Below, one piece after another: positions 33,091 to 46,732 of a stretch of DNA of 64,000 bases; within the stretch, counting starts at the first letter, position 1; every line of letters begins with the position of its first letter. Under the pieces are notes generated by a model. That model searched no databases. It was not told the DNA's origin and saw only the letters and a list, made by a program, of their open reading frames with translations. A program made the position numbers and the translations under genes. The DNA comes from Streptomyces ardesiacus (GTDB lineage Bacteria; Actinomycetota; Actinomycetes; Streptomycetales; Streptomycetaceae). Location of the stretch: the NCBI RefSeq assembly GCF_003112575.1, contig NZ_BEWC01000002.1:496001-560000 (forward strand), given 5' to 3'.

Positions 33091-36000
33091 TCAGGCCGTG
33101 ACCGCCACGCCCATCACCTCCCTGGCCTGGCGGCCCGGAACCATGCCCAGGCGCCAGGCCTGCCACCCCGCCTCGAGCTGCACGCCGCGCTCCAGGAGGA
33201 GCTGGTAGGCGTCCACGTAGTCGTCCAGCTTGGCATCGCGGGCGGGATGGCGGGACCGGGACAACTGGGCCAGCTCCTCCTGCGCCACCGCCGTGCCGAC
33301 CTCCACCCCGCCGGGGGCGGCGTACGGCAGCAGCGTGCAGCGCAGGAAGCGGGCCCAGTCCTCGCCCCGCCGGTCGCCGTACCCGGCGAACAGGGCGGCG
33401 GCCTCGTCGCACAGGGCCAGGGCCTGCGGCGTACGGGCGTTGCCCGCGTCCACGACCGCCAGTTCCAGGCACGTCCACGCCTCGCCGTGGCCGACGCCGA
33501 TGCGCTGGAAGTCGGCGCGGGCGTCGACCAGGAGCTGACGGGCGAAGCCGGAGTTGCGCAGCGAGCCGGTCTGGGCGGCCCGCTGGTCGCGGGTGACGCG
33601 CGCCGAGTGGTGCCGGGCGCAGGCCAGGCCGTACACGTCCCGCATGCGCGAGAACATGGTGCGGGAGCGTTCCAGCTCGCGCACGGACTGGTCCAGGTCG
33701 CCGGTCTCCTCCAGCGCCTGGCCCAGGTAGTAGACCGTCCAGGCCTCGCCGCGGGCGTCCTCGTTCTCGCGGTGCCGGGCCGCCGCCCGCCGCAGTTCCT
33801 CCACCGCCTCCGAGGCGTCGCCGTCCACCAGCCGGGCCCGGGCGAGCTGGGTCAGCGCCCAGGCCTCGCCGCGCGCGTCCTGGGTGCGGCCGTACAGGTC
33901 CAGGGCGGCCCGCAGGTCCGCCTCCGCGCCGGGCACGTCGCCCCTGCGCAGGTGGAGCTGGCCGAGCTGGAAGTGGGCCCACGCCTGGCCGTGCACCGAC
34001 TCGCCCGCCCGGTGCAGCACCAGCGACTCGGTGAGCAGCTCCAGCGCCTCGGACAGCCGGGCCCGGTCGCGCTGCACCGCCGCCAGCGCGTGCAGCGTCC
34101 ACGCCCGGTCCGTGGCCAGCTCCGGCGCGGCCTGGAGGTCCAGCGCCTCCTGGAGCTTGGCCGCCGCGTCGGTCAGATTGCCCTGGTGGTGCAGCGTGAT
34201 CCCCAGCGAGCACAGGGCACGCGCCGCGCCGGCGTCGTGGTGGGCGTCGCGGTACAGGTCCACGACGGAGGCCAGCGTCGTACGCGCCTTGTCCAGCTCG
34301 CCGAGCTGCCGGGCCGCGATGCCGGTGCGCCACTGCACCGAGCGCACCAGCAGCCCCTGGTCCACGGACTGCGCCAGCTCGCTGATCTCCCCGAGCCGGT
34401 ACAGGTCACCGCGCAGCAGGCAGTAGTCGCACAGCGCGCCCAGCAGGTTCAGCACCGTCCCCTGGTCGACGCCCTCCGCGTGCCTGAGTGCCGCCGTGAT
34501 GAAGCTCGACTCGTCGTCCAGCCAGCGCAGCGCCTCGTCCAGGGACGTGAAGCCGTACTGCCCGAACTGGTTCGAGCGGGTCGACATGTTGCCGTCGACC
34601 AGGCGCAGCACGGAGTCGGCCAGCTCGGCGTAGTTCGCGATGAGCCGTTCCTGCGCGGCCGTCCGCTCGCCGGGCTCCTCCTCGTCGGCGAGCCGGGCGC
34701 GGGCGAAGGCGCGCACCACGTCGTGCAGGCGGTAGCGGCTGCCCCGGACGTGGTCGATCAGACCCGCCCGCGACAGCGCCGCCAGCTGCCGGGCCGCCTC
34801 CGTCTCGTCCGTGGCCAGCAGCGCGGCGGCGGCCGCGGCACCCAGCGAGGTGCGGCCCGCCAGCGCCAGCCGGCGCAGCAGCCGCCGGGCGGGCTCCGAC
34901 TGGTCGGTGTAACGCAGCCACAGCGCCCGCTCGACCGGCTCCACGGGGCCGTAGGCGCCCAGATCGGTCGCCAGCGCGCGCGCCGAACGCGGGCCCAGCG
35001 CCGACCCGGCGATCCGCAGCGCCAGCGGCAGCCCGCCGCACAGCTGCCGGATCAGCTCGCTCGACTCGGCGTCGTACGGCCCCGAAGCGTCCTCGGCGGC
35101 GGCGCCCAGCAGCTCCTCCGCGCCCGCCGCGTCCAGCGCCTCGACGGGCAGGTCGTACACGCGGGCGGGCAGGTCGGGCGGGAGCCGCAGCGCCTCCCGC
35201 GCGGTGACCAGCACCAGGCTGTCCGACCGCTCCGGCACCAGCGCCCGCACCTGCTCGGCATCCCAGGCGTCGTCCAGGACGACGGTGACCGGGACGCCGG
35301 TCAGGTGCTGGTGGTACAGCTCGCTCAGCCGCTTGACCTGCTGGTCCGCCGAGGAACGCTCCCGGAACAGCAGTTGCTCGCGCGGCGCCCCCAGCCGGTT
35401 CAGCAGGTGCAGCAGGGCGTCCCGGGTGCTCAGCGGTGCCCCGCCGCCCGTCCCCGACCCGACCGCCCTGGACCCGGCCCCGCGCAGGTCGACCAGGCAG
35501 GCTCCGCGGAAGTAGTCCCGCAACTCGTGGACGGCCCGCACCGCCAGCGTCGTACGGCCGCTGCCCGGCGGACCGTGCAGCACCACCACCGTCGGCTTCG
35601 TCTCCGTGCTCGCGCGGGCCGCCTGTACCCACTGCCGCAGCTTCGCCATCTCCTGCCGTCGGCCCGCGAAGGGCCCCTCGGCCACCGGAAGCTGCCCGAA
35701 CGACTGCTCCAGCGCGCTGCGCCCCCGCGCCGCCGCGCTCTTGTCGGCACCCCGCAGCTTCGGCCCGCTCTTGGCCGGCCCGGTGGACGCGGCGAGCATC
35801 CGCTGCTGATCCAGGAACGGGCGGATGCCGCGCACCTCCAGCGCGGTCAGCCACTGCAGCCGCAACTGCTCGGGGCCGCCGGGCTGGCTGACCGCCCCCG
35901 CGCGGTGATGGGCGGCCGGCACATGGGTCCCGGCCACCTTCAGCACGGTCGCCGCCGCGCCCACCGCGCCCACCGCCACGCCCGCGCCCACCGCGGTGCC

Positions 36001-36309
36001 GGTCCCCGTGCCGAGCGCCACGTCGGCCACCACCGCGGCGACCGCCGCCACGGCGGCCACCAGCAGGGGTGTGCCGGCACCCTCGCGGGCGTAGCGCTCG
36101 CGGAAGGTGAGCTGTCCGGCGGCGGCCTCGTCGAGGGCGTGGGTGTAGGCCGCGTACTCCTCGCCGGCCGTCCCCGCCATCGCGTCCAGTGCCGCGCGGG
36201 CCCGGGAGAGCAGTACGTTCCCGTCCGTACGCCCGCCCGAGCGCCGTACCTCCTCCTCCACGGCCCGTCTGAGCAGGCCCTCGGCCTCCGCCCGATGACT
36301 GTCCCGCAT
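33091..36309 (-). CDS. Membrane-anchored STAND (NB-ARC) ATPase with TPR repeats
   Basis: 1072 residues from ATG 36309 (GGAGGGGGCG upstream). Residues 1-75: helical; 80-99 and 105-125: two hydrophobic segments, likely a TM hairpin; 215-440: NB-ARC core with Walker A GPPGSGRTT (246-254), Walker B VTVVLDDAW (341-349), LVLVTAREA and GLPLAL (426-431); 450-600: winged-helix-like part (YRLHDVVRAFARARL); about 620-1060: many TPR units (for example RAWTLHALAAVQRDRARLSEAL and AWTVYYLGQALEETGDL). The architecture is that of AfsR-type regulators without the DNA-binding SARP domain, placed at the membrane. It may sense a signal through the TPRs; immunity-like signalling is also possible. Substrate and partners unknown. 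Confidence 0.85.
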   Translation of the reverse strand: MRDSHRAEAEGLLRRAVEEEVRRSGGRTDGNVLLSRARAALDAMAGTAGEEYAAYTHALDEAAAGQLTFRERYAREGAGTPLLVAAVAAVAAVVADVALGTGTGTAVGAGVAVGAVGAAATVLKVAGTHVPAAHHRAGAVSQPGGPEQLRLQWLTALEVRGIRPFLDQQRMLAASTGPAKSGPKLRGADKSAAARGRSALEQSFGQLPVAEGPFAGRRQEMAKLRQWVQAARASTETKPTVVVLHGPPGSGRTTLAVRAVHELRDYFRGACLVDLRGAGSRAVGSGTGGGAPLSTRDALLHLLNRLGAPREQLLFRERSSADQQVKRLSELYHQHLTGVPVTVVLDDAWDAEQVRALVPERSDSLVLVTAREALRLPPDLPARVYDLPVEALDAAGAEELLGAAAEDASGPYDAESSELIRQLCGGLPLALRIAGSALGPRSARALATDLGAYGPVEPVERALWLRYTDQSEPARRLLRRLALAGRTSLGAAAAAALLATDETEAARQLAALSRAGLIDHVRGSRYRLHDVVRAFARARLADEEEPGERTAAQERLIANYAELADSVLRLVDGNMSTRSNQFGQYGFTSLDEALRWLDDESSFITAALRHAEGVDQGTVLNLLGALCDYCLLRGDLYRLGEISELAQSVDQGLLVRSVQWRTGIAARQLGELDKARTTLASVVDLYRDAHHDAGAARALCSLGITLHHQGNLTDAAAKLQEALDLQAAPELATDRAWTLHALAAVQRDRARLSEALELLTESLVLHRAGESVHGQAWAHFQLGQLHLRRGDVPGAEADLRAALDLYGRTQDARGEAWALTQLARARLVDGDASEAVEELRRAAARHRENEDARGEAWTVYYLGQALEETGDLDQSVRELERSRTMFSRMRDVYGLACARHHSARVTRDQRAAQTGSLRNSGFARQLLVDARADFQRIGVGHGEAWTCLELAVVDAGNARTPQALALCDEAAALFAGYGDRRGEDWARFLRCTLLPYAAPGGVEVGTAVAQEELAQLSRSRHPARDAKLDDYVDAYQLLLERGVQLEAGWQAWRLGMVPGRQAREVMGVAVTA

Positions 36310-36503
36310 GTCGCGCCCCCTCCGGCGGCATCGGTGTCCTGCCGGTCGGCCCGGGCGCCCCGGTGCCCCCGGGCGTCCCAGGGCCCTCCGGCCCGTTCCC
36401 GGGTCCTTCCCCGGTTGTGCGCCACTCAAGTGTCCTTGGGTGGGGAGACCCTGGGGAGGGGTGACCGGCGCCGGTTTCGCCTCCGCGCCGCTTCGGCCGG
36501 GGA

Positions 36504-36551
36504 AATTCGACGAATTCCTCTCTTGACCCCGGTGACGGAAGCCACTAATTT
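36504..36551 (+). promoter_or_regulatory. Strong purine-operon promoter with upstream palindrome
   Basis: TTGACC (36523-36528), 17-bp spacer, TAATTT (36546-36551) is the best primary-sigma promoter in the window. AATTCG-A-CGAATT (36504-36516), a perfect 13-bp palindrome, ends 6 bases before the -35 and is a candidate regulator site. The rest of the 558-base gap between the STAND gene and xdhA holds the leader ORF and hairpin listed separately. Confidence 0.7.
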
Positions 36552-36595
36552 GCCAGGGAAGCGGACCCATGACTACCGACAGGAGGCGATCACGG

Positions 36596-36673
36596 ATGTA
36601 CACCAACTCCGATCTGAGTCGCCTCGCCCGCCGCACCGTGTGGGTTTCGGGCCGGGTCGCGCACGGCTGCTGA
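36596..36673 (+). CDS. 25-residue leader peptide ORF upstream of xdhA
   Basis: ATG 36596 has an excellent RBS (AGGAGG, 9 bases upstream) and reads MYTNSDLSRLARRTVWVSGR, then VAHGC and TGA. It starts about 40 bases after the predicted transcription start. A longer in-frame start (ATG 36569) also exists. The ORF is followed 13 bases later by a hairpin with a T-rich tail. The arrangement resembles a translated leader controlling transcription of the xdh genes. There is no run of one amino acid; Arg is frequent (5 of 25). Confidence 0.5.
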   Translation: MYTNSDLSRLARRTVWVSGRVAHGC

Positions 36674-36686
36674 CACGCCGTTTCGC

Positions 36687-36723
36687 CGTGCCCTCGCGTG
36701 GCACGTGCCGGAATTTTCCTTTT
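36687..36723 (+). terminator. Leader hairpin with T-rich tail (possible attenuator)
   Basis: CGTGCC-CTCGCGT-GGCACG (36687-36705) followed after 7 bases by ATTTTCCTTTT. T-rich stretches are rare in this DNA. Together with the leader ORF it could be an intrinsic terminator that decides whether RNA polymerase reaches xdhA at 36868. The stem is only 6 bp, so this is tentative. Confidence 0.4.
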
Positions 36724-36867
36724 ACCTCTTCACCCCTTCACGGCATGCCCCTGTCGCGTGCCGATCTGCGCCCGCTTTTCCCGCGCGGCGCGTCCGAGCA
36801 GAGAAGGCTGCCTGAAATTGGCGAACATGATGAATCGACGTGTCCCGAAGCGAAATGAAGGTCGGTC

Positions 36868-40773
<3,906 letters not shown>

Positions 40774-40781
<8 letters not shown>

Positions 40782-41592
40782 CATGACCTGGGTCGCCGCG
40801 GTCGCGCGGTTGCGGGCACGCCGGGAGTCCGGCGTGCTGGTGACCGTCGCGACCGTGCGCGGCCACGCCCCGCGCGACGCCGGTGCCAAGCTCGTCGTCG
40901 GACACACCGGGACGTGGGGCTCGATCGGCGGCGGCAACGTGGAGGCGGTGGCGGTCGACCGGGCCCGGGAGATGATCGCCGCGGCCGCGGCGGAACCGGA
41001 GCTGCTCGACTTCGCCCTGAACGACAAGGTGACCAACCGGCACGGCGTGCAGTGCTGCGGGGGCACCGTCTCCGTGCTGCTCGAACCGCTGCCGGTGGTC
41101 CGGGCGGTGGCGGTCTTCGGCGTCGGCCACGTGGGTCTCGAACTGGCGCGCATCCTGGCCCGCCAGGACATCGACCTCCACCTCGTCGACAACCGCGCCG
41201 ACATGCTCACCGAGGAGCGCCTGGGCGTGCTCGGGGACGCGGTGGCGCAGGTGCACACGCACCACACGCCCCTGCTGCCCGAGGAAGTGCTCGCGCGGCT
41301 GCCGCGCGGCACGCACGTCCTGATCATGACGCACGACCACGCCGAGGACGCCGCCCTGTGCGACGCGGCCCTGCGCACGGATCACCTGGGGTCCATCGGT
41401 CTGATCGGGTCGGCCGCCAAGTGGGCGCGGTTCCGCAAGCGTCTGGCCACCGAGGGCGGCCACGAGGAAGCCGCCATCGACCGGATCAAGACGCCGATCG
41501 GGCTGGCCGGCATCACCGGAAAGGAGCCCGCGACCATAGCCGTCAGCGTCGCGGCCGACCTGCTGCGCACCTTCGAGGCCGAGGGGAACTGA
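40774..41592 (+). CDS. xdhC: XdhC, molybdenum cofactor chaperone
   Basis: 272 residues. N-terminal XdhC/CoxI domain (LVTVATVRGHAPRDAGAKLVV, GSIGGGNVEAVAVDRA, CCGGTVSVLLEP) and a C-terminal Rossmann domain (VAVFGVGHVGLELARILA, GLIGSAAKWARFRKRL). It binds sulfurated molybdenum cofactor and inserts it into XdhB. Start GTG 40774 overlaps xdhB; ATG 40783 is an alternative. Confidence 0.94.
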
Positions 41593-41784
41593 CACCACCC
41601 GGGCCGGCGGGGGCCTTTGTGGGAATCTACGAAGCGTCGGTCGCAGCCTGCTCGTAGTTCATGTCTTCGGACCCTGGCCGGGCGTCGCCGACGACCTGTC
41701 TACTGCTCCTACGCATCCTCCCCGCGCAGTACACCGGCCCGCACGCCGCCCTCCCTCACGCCGCATGCCCAAGAAGGAGCACGC

Positions 41785-42288
41785 ATGACGACCGACACCC
41801 TCGAGACCGGTATCCGCGAGTTCGAGCGCGCCTGGATGGAGAAGGCCATCGAACTGGCCACCACCAGCGTCCAGAACGGCGGCGGCCCCTTCGGTGCACT
41901 CATCGCCAGGGGCGGCGAGATCGTCGCCCTCGGCAACAACCAGGTCACCGCCGGCCTCGACCCCACCGCGCACGCCGAGGTCAGCGCCATCCGAGCCGCC
42001 TGCAAGACGCTGGGCTCCTTCAGCCTGGAGGGCTGCACCCTCGTCACGTCCTGCGAGCCCTGTCCGATGTGCCTCTCCTCGGCCCTGTGGGCCCGCGTCG
42101 ACCGCCTGGTCTTCTCCGCCGACCGCCACGACGCGGCCGTGGCCGGCTTCGACGACCGCAAGTTCTACGACCTGTTCGAGAAGCGGCCCCAGGCGAACTG
42201 GCCGATGACCGTGGAGCACCTCGACCTGCCCCACCGCACCCAGCCGTTCGACGCCTGGATCGCCAAGTCCGACCGCGTCGACTACTGA
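41785..42288 (+). CDS. Guanine deaminase-type nucleobase deaminase
   Basis: 167 residues from ATG 41785 (AAGGAG upstream). Cytidine-deaminase fold with zinc ligands HAE (His63, Glu65 as proton shuttle) and PCPMC (Cys93, Cys96). The size, the [16 protein letters not shown] start and the ending [20 protein letters not shown] agree with bacterial guanine deaminases (GuaD). It would convert guanine to xanthine, the substrate of the xdh products just upstream. The 192-base gap before it holds no gene and may carry its own promoter. Confidence 0.88.
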   Translation: MTTDTLETGIREFERAWMEKAIELATTSVQNGGGPFGALIARGGEIVALGNNQVTAGLDPTAHAEVSAIRAACKTLGSFSLEGCTLVTSCEPCPMCLSSALWARVDRLVFSADRHDAAVAGFDDRKFYDLFEKRPQANWPMTVEHLDLPHRTQPFDAWIAKSDRVDY

Positions 42289-42671
42289 GAACGAGCCTCC
42301 CCGCGGTACCGGCTGCCCCGTCCGTGCGCCCCTCCCACCGTGGCGCACGTGGCGGGGCAGTACCGTCGCCGGCTGCCCCGAAGGACGGAAGCCCCGCGCA
42401 ACGTCACCAGGGCGGGTTCCGTGTTCGCCACGACCTGCTCCGGCTTCTCCCGGAGCAGGAGGCACTCACTCAGGAGCGCGGGCACCTGGTCGGGCGGCAC
42501 CTCCAAGTCCCTCTCGGCCAGGTCCGGGAGAAGGACGGCTCCGAGCGAACGCACCACCGGCGACCCCCACACGCGTGTGCGCCGGTTCTCGAAGCCGGCG
42601 GACTCGTCACGGTCGTCCGGCGCGTCGAGTATGCGTCTCCTTCCGTCCGCGTCCACCACGAGGACGTGCAC
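42282..42671 (-). CDS. Hypothetical protein, possibly with altered C-terminus
   Basis: A 129-codon minus-strand frame from GTG 42671 to TAG 42282. The first 80 residues look coding ([49 protein letters not shown] in part, [15 protein letters not shown]). The last 45 residues ([20 protein letters not shown]...) are Arg/Cys-rich and unlike the rest, so a frameshift or an eroded end is possible. I recall similar N-termini in small streptomycete hypotheticals. It overlaps the deaminase stop by 7 bases, convergent. No function. Confidence 0.45.
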   Translation of the reverse strand: MHVLVVDADGRRRILDAPDDRDESAGFENRRTRVWGSPVVRSLGAVLLPDLAERDLEVPPDQVPALLSECLLLREKPEQVVANTEPALVTLRGASVLRGSRRRYCPATCATVGGAHGRGSRYRGEARSQ

Positions 42672-42785
42672 CGTGAGGCTCGTGCGCCGAGTGGAGCACA
42701 CGGGCGAGCGGGCGGGCCACGGGACATCCGCGCCGCCCCTGTGGCGCACGGACGGGGCGGAGGGGATGTGCGCGAGGATGGAGGC

Positions 42786-44816
<2,031 letters not shown>

Positions 44817-44940
44817 GGCGGAGCGCGAGCACGTCACCTCCGGCTAGGCAGGGGCCGTCACGTCGGGCCCGGCGGGGCCGGTGCCACGACGCCCGAGGGC
44901 GGTCGCGGCCCGGAAGCGGACCCGCGGGGCGCCGCCGGGG

Positions 44941-44971
44941 CAGGAGCGCTCAACCGCCCTGAGCGCTCCTG
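44941..44971. terminator. 12-bp hairpin overlapping a stop codon
   Basis: CAGGAGCGCTCA-ACCGCCC-TGAGCGCTCCTG is a perfect 12-bp stem. Its left arm contains the stop codon of the minus-strand Mut7-C gene, so the terminator lies partly inside the coding region. Confidence 0.6.
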
Positions 44972-45681
44972 CTCACGGCGCGCTCCACGATCGCCTCCAA
45001 CTGCTCGTGGTGCGCGCCCCGCCAGTAGGCGCGACCGCACGCGGTGCACTGGGCGAAGACGTCGTACGAGCGCTGCGTCCCGCCCTTGAGCTGCTGTGCC
45101 ACCTCGTCCTTGGTGGCGGACCGCAGCAGTCCGTTGCAGGCGGTGCACCGGGTCCACGGGTGCAGGTCGGGGCGGAAGCGGTCCAGGACCTCCTGGAGCT
45201 GTTCGTCGGGGCGGGTGCTGTAGACGTAGGCGCCGGCCCACAGCTCGCGGCGGCGCAGCAGGCCCCGGTCGCGGCTGAGCATGACCCGCTTGTCGGCCGC
45301 CGACAGCGCCGCGAGCGCCGGGTCGCCGGGATCCGCCGACTCGTACGCCGTGTCCACGCCGAGCAGCCGCAGCCGGCGGGCCAGGGTGCCCAGGTGCACG
45401 TCGAGCAGGAACCGCAGGGGAGCGCCGGGGACGCGCTGGGGGTGCCCGACGGGCCGGACGCGCACCGACTCGCCGCCCGCCGGGACGTGCCCGGGCGGGA
45501 CCTCGACGCCGTCGACGAGCAGGGCGCCGACCTCGGTGAGCGGAACGCCGAGGGACTCGACGAGGTGGCCGAGGGTGGAGACCCCGTCGGTGGCCGCGCG
45601 GACGGCGCCGCCGGAGCGGGCGCGCGGGACGAACAGGTGCAGTTCGGGGGCGAACTCGACGTGGATATCGGGACCGTTCAC
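44950..45681 (-). CDS. Ubiquitin-like/Mut7-C RNase
   Basis: 243 residues from GTG 45681. Residues 1-80 are a ubiquitin/ThiS-like fold (IHVEFAPELHLFVPRA, VSTLGHLVESLGVPLTEVG); residues 90-170 are the PIN-like Mut7-C domain (FLLDVHLGTLARRLRLLGVDTAYES, with Asp94 and the MLSRDRGLLRR segment); residues 180-225 are a zinc ribbon (RCTACNGLL, FAQCTACGRAYWRG). The combination is a known prokaryotic architecture, predicted to cut RNA. No partner gene for conjugation chemistry is adjacent. Confidence 0.92.
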   Translation of the reverse strand: MNGPDIHVEFAPELHLFVPRARSGGAVRAATDGVSTLGHLVESLGVPLTEVGALLVDGVEVPPGHVPAGGESVRVRPVGHPQRVPGAPLRFLLDVHLGTLARRLRLLGVDTAYESADPGDPALAALSAADKRVMLSRDRGLLRRRELWAGAYVYSTRPDEQLQEVLDRFRPDLHPWTRCTACNGLLRSATKDEVAQQLKGGTQRSYDVFAQCTACGRAYWRGAHHEQLEAIVERAVSRSAQGG

Positions 45682-45741
45682 CAGGTCAGGATGCCACGGG
45701 GGCCGCGCCCGGGCCCGGCCCTTTTCCGTGCGTGCGGGCGC

Positions 45742-46446
45742 CTAGTAGGCGACCAGCGAGATGCCCACGTAGTGCGCGATGAAGGCGGCCAGCGTGAAGG
45801 AGTGGAAGACCTCGTGGAAGCCGAACCAGCGCGGTGACGGGTTGGGGCGCTTGAGGCCGTAGATCACTCCGCCCGCGCTGTAGAGCACGCCGCCGACGAT
45901 CACCAGGACCAGCACGGCGATGCCCCCGGCCCGCATGAACTCCGGCAGGTAGAACACGGCCGCCCAGCCCATGGCGAGGTAGCAGGGGGTGTAGAGCCAG
46001 CGTGGGGCGCCGACCCAGAAGACCCGGAAGACGATGCCGGCCGCGGCGGCGGCCCAGATGCCCCACAGCAGCCACTCGCCCTTGGCACCGGGCAGCAGCA
46101 GCATCGTGAGCGGGGTGTAGGTGCCCGCGATGATCAGGAAGATGTTCGCGTGGTCGAGACGGCGCAGGACGCCGTCCATGCGGGGGCTCCAGTTGCCCCG
46201 GTGGTACAGCGCGCTGACGCCGAACAGCAGGCACGCCGTCAGTACGTAGACACCGCAGGCTATGCGGGCCTCGGGCGACTCGGCGAGGGCGGTGAGCACC
46301 AGACCGGCGATCAGGACGGCGGGGAACATGCCCAGGTGCAGCCAGCCGCGCAGCTTGGGCTTCACGGGGTGCGGGAGGGAGCGCGCGACAGGGCCGCGGC
46401 CGGCGGCCGGCGAGTCCTTGGGCGCGGCGGGGACGGACGCAGTCAT
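45742..46446 (-). CDS. trhA: Hemolysin III / PAQR-family membrane protein
   Basis: 234 residues from ATG 46446. Seven TM helices beginning about residue 38. Family motifs: SALYHRGNWSP with the metal-binding His, LRRLDHANIFLIIAGTYTPL, and the C-terminal GFHEVFHSFTLAAFIAHY with two more histidines. Members of this family (YqfA/TrhA) affect membrane energetics or lipid homeostasis; haemolysis is not the normal role. A TACGAT -10 only 6 bases upstream of the ATG points to leaderless expression. Confidence 0.93.
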   Translation of the reverse strand: MTASVPAAPKDSPAAGRGPVARSLPHPVKPKLRGWLHLGMFPAVLIAGLVLTALAESPEARIACGVYVLTACLLFGVSALYHRGNWSPRMDGVLRRLDHANIFLIIAGTYTPLTMLLLPGAKGEWLLWGIWAAAAAGIVFRVFWVGAPRWLYTPCYLAMGWAAVFYLPEFMRAGGIAVLVLVIVGGVLYSAGGVIYGLKRPNPSPRWFGFHEVFHSFTLAAFIAHYVGISLVAY

Positions 46447-46452
46447 GGCCGC

Positions 46453-46472
46453 ATCGTACCTACGGTTCCGTA
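46453..46472 (-). promoter_or_regulatory. trhA promoter with palindromic operator
   Basis: On the minus strand TACGAT (46458-46453) is a -10 six bases before the ATG. TACGG-TT-CCGTA (46461-46472), a perfect palindrome, lies just upstream where the spacer should be. The -35 is weak. Confidence 0.5.
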
Positions 46473-46732
46473 AGTTACGCATCAGTACGGGCGCCTGCCG
46501 TCCGGCGAGTGGTCATCGTCTCACGGGGACCCGGCGGGCGCACCCCCGGTTCGGGCACGTGGCGATGCTCACGCCGCTCAAGTGTGACGCCCTCTGGACA
46601 GATGGGCGCTCGCGTCGGATGATCAAATGAGTGCGGTCGACACCGGATGAGCGCCCACGAGGCACACGTCACGCGTCCGGGTCGCAGCCCCCACGGGGCC
46701 TCCAACAAAAAACCCCTCATTTAGGAGCAATC

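Noticed and set aside
33247..36858. A 1203-codon plus-strand frame opposite the STAND gene
   Set aside because: It is the antisense shadow of a convincing gene with intact motifs on the minus strand; its composition is Arg/Gln/Leu-rich with no recognisable domain.
36745..36858. A 37-codon ORF (MPLSRADLRP...) directly upstream of xdhA
   Set aside because: No RBS, mixed codon bias in its second half and not coupled to xdhA; the 25-codon ORF with a strong RBS is the better leader candidate.
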